This document shows, in pieces, positions 52,815-59,235 of a stretch of 63,411 nt of DNA. The stretch spans positions 1 through 63,411 of the forward strand of contig CAZOAA010000007.1 in NCBI GenBank assembly GCA_964577715.1. The letters are read 5' to 3'. The DNA is from SUP05 sp964577715. GTDB lineage: Bacteria; Pseudomonadota; Gammaproteobacteria; PS1; Pseudothioglobaceae. Positions within the stretch are counted from its first letter, which is position 1. Every line of letters starts with the position of its first letter. The position numbers and the translations under genes were made by a program. The notes below the pieces were generated by a model that saw only the letters and a list, made by a program, of their open reading frames with translations, had not been told where the DNA came from and did no database searches.

Positions 52815-54417
52815 TCAACGCCTAGACTTACTCACTAATTGGCTAGAGACTTTCTTTGGTGATGAGGATTTTGTCATCACTATCGCCAGTGACGATGCCA
52901 GTTTCCGACGTTATTTCCGCATAGAGCGTAACAACACAACCTTTGTTGCGATGGATGCGCCACCTTCAAAAGAAAACTGCGAGCCTTTTATTCGCATTGC
53001 TAAATACCTTATTTCTGGCAATGTTCATGCGCCAAAAATTATTGAGTTTAATTTAGAGCAAGGTTTTTTACTATTAGAAGATTTAGGTAATCAAACTTTT
53101 TTAAACACACAACAAAACAACTTTAAACTTCAGCATTACAAAAATGCCATTGATGTTTTAATTAACATCCAATCGTTAAAAGTTGATTCGGCCAACATCC
53201 CCAATTATGACGCTGCATTATTAACAACAGAAATGCAACTATTGGTTGACTGGTACCTACCAACACTGAGTGACGATCAACACGCTCAATTACAATCAGT
53301 ATTCAACTTATTGAGTGACAATGCACTCAATAGCAAACAAGTCTTTGTGCATCGTGACTACCATTCTCGCAACTTAATGATGCTTGCAAATGACGAGATC
53401 GGTGTTATTGATTTTCAAGATGCAGTCATTGGCTCAAATACCTACGATTTAGTCTCACTACTTAAAGACGCCTACTTTGAACTTAATTCGGCCGATTTAT
53501 GTACTTTATTGCATTATTATTACGATCAAGCCAATATTCAAACACCTTTCTCAGATTTTGAAAAACAATTCGATCTCATGGGTTTGCAGCGCCACCTTAA
53601 AGTATTGGGTATTTTTAAGCGTTTATCTATTCGTGATGGCAAGCATCAATACCTAGCAGATATTCCTTTAGTAGCTAAATACGCACTTGCTGTTGCTAAT
53701 AAATACCCAGAGTTAAAAACACTCAGCAGTATTCTTAAATTAGCCAACCACCAAACACAAGTGATGATTCTAGCAGCAGGTCGTGGCGAGCGCATGATGC
53801 CACTCACTCAAGACACGCCCAAGCCACTAATAAAAGTCAAAGGAAAAAGACTAATCGAACACTCAATTAACCAACTCAAAAAAGCCAATATTAATCATAT
53901 TGTTGTCAATATCTCCTATTTAGGAGAGCAAGTAAGTAGCTACTTAGGTAATGGCTCTAACTTTGGTGTACATATCACTTATAGTGATGAATCCTCAGGC
54001 GCATTAGAAACCGCAGGTGGCATCATTAAAGCGCTTCCCTTATTAGGCAGTCAGCCCTTTGTTGTAATCAACTCTGATGTACTTTGTGACTATGATTTAT
54101 CCAAGCTCACTCTACCGGTTGGCTCGCTTGCGCACTTAGTACTAATTAACAATCCTAAGCATAATCCAAATGGTGACTTTTCATTAGTCAACAATCACCA
54201 AATTACCAACATTCATGGGCAATCTTACACCTTCTCGGGCATTGGTATTTACCATCCAGATTTATTTAAATCACACTTAGGTAAGGAGCAAAAGCTACCT
54301 CTCTACCCCCTGCTTAAAGAAGCGATTGCCAATGGGCAGCTAAGCGGTGAATATTACAATGGCTATTGGCAAGATGTGGGTACGCCAGAAAGATTAGAAT
54401 TGGTTAACAATTCTTAA
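52807..54417 (+). CDS. fused AmgK-MurU (sugar kinase + uridylyltransferase)
   Basis: A 536-residue fusion of the two enzymes of the anomeric cell-wall recycling route that bypasses de novo UDP-MurNAc synthesis. Residues 1-310 are an APH-fold kinase: HRDYHSRNLMM with catalytic D184 and GVIDFQDAVIG with D202, as in AmgK (MurNAc/GlcNAc anomeric kinase). Residues 318-536 are a MurU-type nucleotidyltransferase: MILAAGRGERMMPLTQDTPKPL and a VINSDVLCDYDL acceptor-site segment. The join (about 312-318) is a short linker with no stop. The start overlaps dat by 8 nt. Confidence 0.88.
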   Translation: MTNQRLDLLTNWLETFFGDEDFVITIASDDASFRRYFRIERNNTTFVAMDAPPSKENCEPFIRIAKYLISGNVHAPKIIEFNLEQGFLLLEDLGNQTFLNTQQNNFKLQHYKNAIDVLINIQSLKVDSANIPNYDAALLTTEMQLLVDWYLPTLSDDQHAQLQSVFNLLSDNALNSKQVFVHRDYHSRNLMMLANDEIGVIDFQDAVIGSNTYDLVSLLKDAYFELNSADLCTLLHYYYDQANIQTPFSDFEKQFDLMGLQRHLKVLGIFKRLSIRDGKHQYLADIPLVAKYALAVANKYPELKTLSSILKLANHQTQVMILAAGRGERMMPLTQDTPKPLIKVKGKRLIEHSINQLKKANINHIVVNISYLGEQVSSYLGNGSNFGVHITYSDESSGALETAGGIIKALPLLGSQPFVVINSDVLCDYDLSKLTLPVGSLAHLVLINNPKHNPNGDFSLVNNHQITNIHGQSYTFSGIGIYHPDLFKSHLGKEQKLPLYPLLKEAIANGQLSGEYYNGYWQDVGTPERLELVNNS

Positions 54418-54437
54418 ATAAAAAGTGGATATAACTG

Positions 54438-54443
54438 TAAAAT
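54438..54443 (+). promoter_or_regulatory. putative -10 of ffs promoter
   Basis: TAAAAT preceded by TG puts the expected transcription start about 8 nt on, at 54451, exactly where the SRP RNA terminal stem begins. No clear -35. Confidence 0.45.
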
Positions 54444-54450
54444 GAATTTT

Positions 54451-54559
54451 GGTAGTATCGAGGGTGCTCTGACAATGAATGGTTGTGAACCCCGCCAGGT
54501 CCGGAAGGAAGCAACGGTAATAATTTTTTCATGTGCTGGATGTTATTCTTGGTGCTACC
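54451..54559 (+). ncRNA. ffs: 4.5S/SRP small RNA
   Basis: About 109 nt. The core AGGTCCGGAAGGAAGCA, with a GGAA tetraloop and asymmetric loop, is the universal SRP domain IV that binds Ffh. The ends GGTAGTATC and GGTGCTACC pair over nine positions including G-U pairs, closing the rod. It is the short gammaproteobacterial type without an Alu domain. It lies between the AmgK-MurU gene and dnaX. The T-rich tract after 54559 (CTTTTAGTTTTT) may end the transcript. Confidence 0.93.
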
Positions 54560-54583
54560 ACTTTTAGTTTTTATAAATGCAAA

Positions 54584-56173
54584 ATGAGTGAACACTATCA
54601 AGTTTTAGCACGTAAATATCGCCCTCACACCTTTAGTGAAATGGTTGGTCAAACGCACACGGTTAAAACCTTGATTAATGCGCTTGATGCTAATAACCTG
54701 CATCATGGTTTTTTATTTACAGGCACACGAGGCGTAGGCAAGACTACCATTGCCCGCATCTTTGCTAAATCTATTAATTGTGAAGTTGGTGTAAGTTCAA
54801 AACCCTGCGGAAAATGCGCTACTTGTATCGAGATAGATAAAGGGCAATCGGTTGATCTGATTGAACTAGATGCTGCCTCACATACCCAAGTTGATAAAAT
54901 GCGCGACCTTTTAGAAAATGCGCAGTACATGCCTACTAAAAATCGCTATAAGATTTATCTAATTGATGAAGTGCATATGCTTTCCAAAAGTAGTTTTAAC
55001 GCACTACTTAAAACCTTGGAAGAACCACCTGAGCATATTAAATTTTTGCTAGCAACGACAGACCCACAGAAACTACCAGTCACCGTACTATCACGTTGTT
55101 TGCAATTTACACTTAACAAACTTACTCATAAGGAAATACTAGGACAGTTGAAGTTTATCATGAAGGCTGAAGGTCTTAAATATGAAGAATTAGCCCTTAG
55201 TCAAATTGCTGAATTTGGCAATGGTTCAATGCGTGATGCGCTAAGTTTGCTCGATCAATCTATTGCTTATGGCAATGGCAGTATTTTGGTTAAGGATATC
55301 AAAGCCATGCTTGGCTTAGTTCAACACGATGATATTATTACACTAGCTACTCACTTATTTAACCAAGATGCACAAGCAGTTATAAACCTTATTAAAGAAC
55401 TTTCTCACAAAGGCGAAAACCTTTCCCACACACTTAGAGATCTTAGCAGTTTTTTTCATCAAATATCAATTGCACAAATTATTAATGACAAACAAACTCC
55501 CGATGAAATCAAAACACTAGCCAATCAAATTTCAAGTCAAGATTTACAATTGTTTTATCATATGGCATTAAATGGCACTAAAGAAATGACGCTTGCCCCA
55601 TCTGAGCAAATTGGTTTTGAGATGACACTACTTAGAATGTTGGCATTTCGTTCTAATATTAAAACAACAACTCCAGTAGAAAAAAAAACTCTAAAAATAG
55701 AGTCTAAGCCAAAAACAAAACCTAAAACTAATAAAAAACAAACAACTAAATCTAGCCAAAAAAAAGAAAAAAAGACACTTAATATTCACTCTCAACAAGA
55801 CTGGGAAGTACTAAGCAAATCACTTAAATTTAATGGAACTGCGCAAATGCTAGTTAGAAATACTGTATTTAACAATATGCTTGATAACACATTAACACTC
55901 ACACTAGATGATCAGTTTAAAAGCCTACTAACCGATCAGATACAAACTTCCATACAAAACGTATTACAGGATCATTTTAATAAAATAACGCTTAACATTA
56001 TTTTAGGAAAACCAAAAATAAAAACCCTTGCACAAAAAGAAACACAAAACAAAGAAGAAAAAATAGCAAATAATCAAAAATCATTTTTAGAAAACAAAGG
56101 TGTGCAAAAATTACAACAGACCTTTAATGCAAAGGTCAATTTAAAATCAATCCATGAAATTGAAACAAATTAG
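54584..56173 (+). CDS. dnaX: DnaX, DNA polymerase III tau subunit
   Basis: DnaX is the clamp-loader ATPase and, as full-length tau, couples polymerase to helicase. The 529-residue protein starts MSEHYQVLARKYRPHTFSEM, with Walker A GTRGVGKTTIAR, a zinc site around CEVGVSSKPCGKCATC, sensor DEVHMLSKSSFNALLKTLEEPPEHI and ATTDPQKLPVTVLSRC. After the collar domain (to about 360) comes a Lys/Thr-rich low-complexity linker, then domain V. The linker contains two candidate slippage sites (55679 and 55766). An earlier ATG at 54533 overlaps ffs and is rejected. Confidence 0.96.
   Translation: MSEHYQVLARKYRPHTFSEMVGQTHTVKTLINALDANNLHHGFLFTGTRGVGKTTIARIFAKSINCEVGVSSKPCGKCATCIEIDKGQSVDLIELDAASHTQVDKMRDLLENAQYMPTKNRYKIYLIDEVHMLSKSSFNALLKTLEEPPEHIKFLLATTDPQKLPVTVLSRCLQFTLNKLTHKEILGQLKFIMKAEGLKYEELALSQIAEFGNGSMRDALSLLDQSIAYGNGSILVKDIKAMLGLVQHDDIITLATHLFNQDAQAVINLIKELSHKGENLSHTLRDLSSFFHQISIAQIINDKQTPDEIKTLANQISSQDLQLFYHMALNGTKEMTLAPSEQIGFEMTLLRMLAFRSNIKTTTPVEKKTLKIESKPKTKPKTNKKQTTKSSQKKEKKTLNIHSQQDWEVLSKSLKFNGTAQMLVRNTVFNNMLDNTLTLTLDDQFKSLLTDQIQTSIQNVLQDHFNKITLNIILGKPKIKTLAQKETQNKEEKIANNQKSFLENKGVQKLQQTFNAKVNLKSIHEIETN
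55679..55703 (+). promoter_or_regulatory. dnaX slippage site 1: A9 run plus hairpin
   Basis: Codons 366-368 GAA AAA AAA contain nine A (55680-55688), so A.AAA.AAA sits in the right phase for a -1 shift. The -1 frame then reads NSKNRV and stops at TAA (55705-55707). A stem ACTCTA/TAGAGT with an AAAA loop (55688-55703) follows immediately. Expected short product is about 374 aa, ending at the clamp-loader collar. Confidence 0.6.
55766..55782 (+). promoter_or_regulatory. dnaX slippage site 2: A AAA AAG heptamer with -1 stop
   Basis: GAA AAA AAG (codons 395-397) contains the same heptamer A.AAA.AAG used in E. coli dnaX, in the correct phase (55768-55774). The -1 frame reads GAC ACT then stops at TAA (55780-55782). 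I see no strong hairpin immediately downstream. Predicted product about 399 aa. Confidence 0.5.
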
Positions 56174-56181
56174 GAGAATAT

Positions 56182-56505
56182 ATGTTTAAAGGTGGAATGG
56201 CTGGCATGATGCAAAAAGCCCAAAAAATGCAAGAAGACATGCAAAAAGCCCAGGAAGAAATTAAAAACCTAACAGCAACAGGTAAGGCTGCAGGTGGTGC
56301 GGTACAAGTCAGTATTAATGGTGAACATCAAGCTACCAATATCCAGATTGATGAAAGCGTAATGGACGATAAAGATATGTTGGAAGATCTAGTCTTAACT
56401 GCTATTAATGACGCCAATCAGAAAATCGCCAATGCATCAGCTGAAAAAATGAAAGGTGTAACTGGTGGTATGAAATTACCTGGTGGTATGAATCTACCCT
56501 TTTAA
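56182..56505 (+). CDS. ybaB: YbaB/EbfC nucleoid-associated protein
   Basis: A 107-residue DNA-binding protein of the YbaB/EbfC family. FKGGMAGMMQKAQKMQEDMQKAQEEI (N-terminal helix) and AAGGAVQVSINGEHQATNIQIDESVM are conserved. An AGGAG ribosome site precedes it, 8 bp after dnaX. recR follows after 6 bp; dnaX-ybaB-recR is the standard order. Confidence 0.96.
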   Translation: MFKGGMAGMMQKAQKMQEDMQKAQEEIKNLTATGKAAGGAVQVSINGEHQATNIQIDESVMDDKDMLEDLVLTAINDANQKIANASAEKMKGVTGGMKLPGGMNLPF

Positions 56506-56511
56506 TCATTT

Positions 56512-57096
56512 ATGATTGAAAAACTCAACAAAGCTTTTTGTGCACTACCAGGAGTTGGTAGTAAAACTGCACAACGCTTTGTCTATCACCTATTAGAGCG
56601 CAACCGAGAAGGTGGATTTGAGCTCGCCAAGGCTTTGGTAGATGCTATGGAGCATGTTAAACATTGCTCATCATGTCGCACACTTAGTGAAAAACCTATC
56701 TGTAATATTTGTGCCAATGATCATCGAAACAATACACAGTTATGTATTGTTGAAACACCGACCGATATTCATGCCATTGAACAAAGCGGGGTTTACCAAG
56801 GAAAATATTTTGTCCTTAGTGGTTACCTCTCTCCTATTGATGGCATTGGTGCTGCCGAGCTTGGATTAGACGAACTAGAGCAAAAGCTACATGAGCAAAA
56901 AATTGAAGAAATTATTCTCGCCACTAACGCTACAGTTGAAGGTGAAGTGACTGCACACTATATTAGCAATATGGCCAAGCAATTTGATATTCAAATCACA
57001 CGTATTGCTCACGGCATTCCGATTGGTGGTGAGCTAGAGTACGCAGATATAAACACCATCGCTCACGCTCTATCAGGTCGCAAAGATTACACTTAG
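56512..57096 (+). CDS. recR: RecR, recombination mediator
   Basis: RecR with RecF and RecO loads RecA at gaps. The 194-residue protein has the N-terminal helix-hairpin-helix (FCALPGVGSKTAQRFVYHLL), zinc finger C52, C55, C64 and C67 (CSSCRTLSEKPICNIC) and the Toprim domain (CIVETPTDIHAIEQSG...). The C-terminal ISNMAKQFDIQITRIAHGIPIGGELEYAD is typical. Last gene of the dnaX operon. Confidence 0.97.
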   Translation: MIEKLNKAFCALPGVGSKTAQRFVYHLLERNREGGFELAKALVDAMEHVKHCSSCRTLSEKPICNICANDHRNNTQLCIVETPTDIHAIEQSGVYQGKYFVLSGYLSPIDGIGAAELGLDELEQKLHEQKIEEIILATNATVEGEVTAHYISNMAKQFDIQITRIAHGIPIGGELEYADINTIAHALSGRKDYT

Positions 57097-57131
57097 CCAG
57101 ATTTTCGTTCTGCGTGTTATTTCTCTTAAGG

Positions 57132-57518
57132 TTAGAACTTCTTAGAAAGCAGCTCTATCTCGTAACCATCTGGGTCTTTTAAAAAACCAACAATCGTTGT
57201 ACCGGCACTCATTGGCCCCGCTTCACGGATTACCTCAGCACCTTTTTCTTTTGCCATCTCAACGGCTTTATAAACATCATCAACATTAATGGCAATATGT
57301 CCAAACCCTGTGCCCACATCATAAGCACTCTTTCCCCAGTTGTAAGTTAGCTCCAATGCAGGGTTTTCTGACTCTGGACCATAACCTAAAAACGCCAAAG
57401 TAAACTCGCCTTTAGGATAGTCTTTTTGACGCAATAATTCCATCCCTAATACTTCGGTATAAAACGCAATGGATTTATCCAAATCCCCTACTCGTAGCAT
57501 TGTATGCAAAATCCTCAT
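57132..57518 (-). CDS. gloA: GloA, lactoylglutathione lyase (glyoxalase I)
   Basis: GloA isomerises the methylglyoxal-glutathione hemithioacetal to lactoylglutathione. The 128-residue protein has the metal ligands H5, E56 (ALELTYNWG), H74 (GFGHIAINVDD) and E122 (GYEIELL), the Ni-type E. coli pattern. Conserved SIAFYTEVLGM and GFLKDPDGYEIE are present. It is divergent from the methyltransferase gene over 47 bp. Confidence 0.95.
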   Translation of the reverse strand: MRILHTMLRVGDLDKSIAFYTEVLGMELLRQKDYPKGEFTLAFLGYGPESENPALELTYNWGKSAYDVGTGFGHIAINVDDVYKAVEMAKEKGAEVIREAGPMSAGTTIVGFLKDPDGYEIELLSKKF

Positions 57519-57565
57519 AATAACTCGCTATAATCCAAATACTTATTATTATAAACACCAAACGA

Positions 57566-58177
57566 ATGACGGACACACTCAGCCATTGGGATAAAGTTTA
57601 CCAAGATAAAGACCACACTCAAGTTAGCTGGCATCAGGATCACGCAACTATTTCGTTTGATTGGATCTTAGATTGCACGCAAAAAAATGACGCTATTATT
57701 GATGTTGGTGCTGGCGTGTCAATCTTGGTAGATAATTTACTCGACGAAGGTTATAACAATATCTCTTTATTGGAGCTTTCCCCTACCGCCATTAAAACCA
57801 CGCGAGAGCGTTTAACCAACTATTCTAACAAGGTTAGTTTCTATAATGAAAATATCCTAGATTTTCATTCTGATGCTCAATTTGACTTGTGGCACGATCG
57901 CGCGGTTTTTCATTTCTTAACCGATAAAAAAGACCAGAAAACCTATATCAATAAGCTTGATCAATATCTCAAACCTTACGGATATTTTTTATTAGCTACC
58001 TTTGCCCCAACCGGTCCAAAAGAGTGCTCAGAGCTTAATATTGAACAGTATGACACAGATAAAATCACGTGCCTATTAGGCGATGGTTTTAGTTTGATTA
58101 AAACCACCGCTGAGTCTCACCCGCATCCTAACGGTAGCATGCAAGACTTTAATTATTTTCTATTTCAAAAGCTTTAA
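57566..58177 (+). CDS. class I SAM-dependent methyltransferase
   Basis: A 203-residue methyltransferase. The SAM motif I is IIDVGAGVSILVDNLLDEGY, motif II LLELSPTAIKTTRERL, and FDLWHDRAVFHFL with KPYGYFLLATFAPTGP are characteristic of small Methyltransf_11/12-type or thiopurine/tellurite-like enzymes. No substrate-binding domain is seen. Its start ATG is near the divergent gloA gene; whether they are functionally linked is unknown. Confidence 0.8.
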   Translation: MTDTLSHWDKVYQDKDHTQVSWHQDHATISFDWILDCTQKNDAIIDVGAGVSILVDNLLDEGYNNISLLELSPTAIKTTRERLTNYSNKVSFYNENILDFHSDAQFDLWHDRAVFHFLTDKKDQKTYINKLDQYLKPYGYFLLATFAPTGPKECSELNIEQYDTDKITCLLGDGFSLIKTTAESHPHPNGSMQDFNYFLFQKL

Positions 58178-58325
58178 AAATTTAGCAAATTTTTAATATC
58201 ACCCCCTACTCCCCTTTTAAAACAGCTAAAAACAACTAAAAAACGCTTAAAAATAGGGTTTTATGAGTTTTTATAGGTTAAATACAGGTGTAAATAGAAA
58301 ATTTTAGATTTTTTTCAAAACAGCA
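58178..58325. other. 148-bp convergent intergenic region
   Basis: Between the methyltransferase and rof-like genes. It starts with an AT-only hairpin AAAAATTT-AGC-AAATTTTT (58176-58194) ending in T5, a weak terminator for the plus strand. The rest (ACCCCCTACTCCCC, then A/T runs) holds nothing I recognise. Confidence 0.45.
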
Positions 58326-58535
58326 CTACAAAACAACCTTGTCAGCACGTAATTCTTGCTTTTTGCCATTTTCATTAATAAAAATCAAAAACTCTTCACC
58401 TGATTTTGTCACAATATCTTTAGGCTGGATAATTCGGGATTTTCCATCAATAATGACTTTAATTGATTGGCCACGCATAATTGCCAACTCATAAACACTG
58501 TGTGCCTCGCAAGAGATTCTTTGATAATTACTCAT
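58326..58535 (-). CDS. rof: Rof/YaeO-like Rho-inhibitor protein
   Basis: A 69-residue protein resembling Rof (YaeO), which binds Rho and blocks termination. The N-terminal YQRISCEAHSVYELAIMRGQ parallels the E. coli YQPINCDDYDNLELACQHH, and GEEFLIFINENGKKQELRADKVVL parallels its C-terminal strand region. It overlaps the GIY-YIG gene by 8 nt, so they share a transcript. Rho itself is at 42062. An alternative is a generic small beta-barrel protein; I judge Rof likely. Confidence 0.7.
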   Translation of the reverse strand: MSNYQRISCEAHSVYELAIMRGQSIKVIIDGKSRIIQPKDIVTKSGEEFLIFINENGKKQELRADKVVL

Positions 58536-58794
58536 GGTTTTTAATTAGTAATAGTTTGTCTTTTCGAGACATGGATTTAATCTCGCACTCTCTTATAGAG
58601 GCGCTACTTCGGTCTTTGGCTTTTTCTTGATATATCAGTTCACAAGGGCTATTAGCTCGTGTATATTTTGCACCGCCTTTGATCTCGCCATTATGCTGAC
58701 GAATACGCTGATTTAAATGATTGGTAATGCCACAATACAAACTATCATCAGCGCAGCGTAATAAATAAACAATCCATTGGTTATCAAGTGCCAT
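58528..58794 (-). CDS. GIY-YIG nuclease domain protein (YhbQ-like)
   Basis: An 88-residue single-domain GIY-YIG protein. WIVYLLRCADDSLYCGIT is the GIY-YIG core (VYLL...YCGIT), with the conserved RIRQHNGEIKGGAKYT and the Arg/Glu-containing SIRECEIKSMSRKDKLLLI. The YhbQ/UPF0213 group has weak nuclease activity and no clear role. I start at the ATG at 58794; another ATG at 58803 adds three residues. It overlaps rof by 8 nt. Confidence 0.88.
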   Translation of the reverse strand: MALDNQWIVYLLRCADDSLYCGITNHLNQRIRQHNGEIKGGAKYTRANSPCELIYQEKAKDRSSASIRECEIKSMSRKDKLLLIKNHE

Positions 58795-58853
58795 GTATAT
58801 CATATTGTGTGAGTTGTAGGCATTCTATCCTAAAACTGCTATAAACTAAAAGC

Positions 58854-59162
58854 ATGTTAAAAGTATTCACTTGCCTTTCACTATTCATAACACTGGGTGT
58901 TTGTGCTAATGATATTGATCAAAGAATATTAATTGATGGTGAAGTTTTATATACTGAAGAATGTCAAAAATGCCATGATAACAGTTTGGTACCAATTAGC
59001 GATGGCACTTCAATGCAATCATTAAATGATATTAGATGGCAGATATCTACCTGTGTAGGTGCATTGGGTATTTTTTGGTTGCCAAATGACGAAGAGGATG
59101 TGGCGCAGTATTTAAACCATGATTTTTTCCACTTCGAAAACACGCCAAAACCCGACAGCTAA
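58854..59162 (+). CDS. small periplasmic c-type monohaem cytochrome
   Basis: A 102-residue secreted protein. A signal peptide (MLKVFTCLSLFITLGVCA) is followed by a mature part of about 84 residues containing C37-Q-K-C40-H41, the covalent haem attachment motif (ECQKCHDNS). Candidate distal ligands are M54 or H89/H93 in the C-terminal part. The latter half (IRWQISTCVGALGIFWLPNDEEDVAQYLNHDFF) is unlike cytochrome c8/c552 classes I know, apart from the C-terminal helix. It may carry electrons in a small redox pathway; partner unknown. Confidence 0.72.
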   Translation: MLKVFTCLSLFITLGVCANDIDQRILIDGEVLYTEECQKCHDNSLVPISDGTSMQSLNDIRWQISTCVGALGIFWLPNDEEDVAQYLNHDFFHFENTPKPDS

Positions 59163-59197
59163 GGCAATTTATTTCTACACTTGTTGGATAATTTTAT

Positions 59198-59206
59198 TGG
59201 TATAAT
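59198..59206 (+). promoter_or_regulatory. putative valS promoter (extended -10)
   Basis: TGGTATAAT is a full extended -10, 30 bp before the preferred valS ATG. A start near 59213 gives a leader of about 23 nt. Confidence 0.45.
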
Positions 59207-59235
59207 TGCACAGTTTTATCCATCTTTATACGTTA

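Noticed and set aside
59206..59235. ValS start at 59206
   Set aside because: It would lie on the TGGTATAAT promoter element and add 10 non-conserved residues; the conserved start is at 59236.
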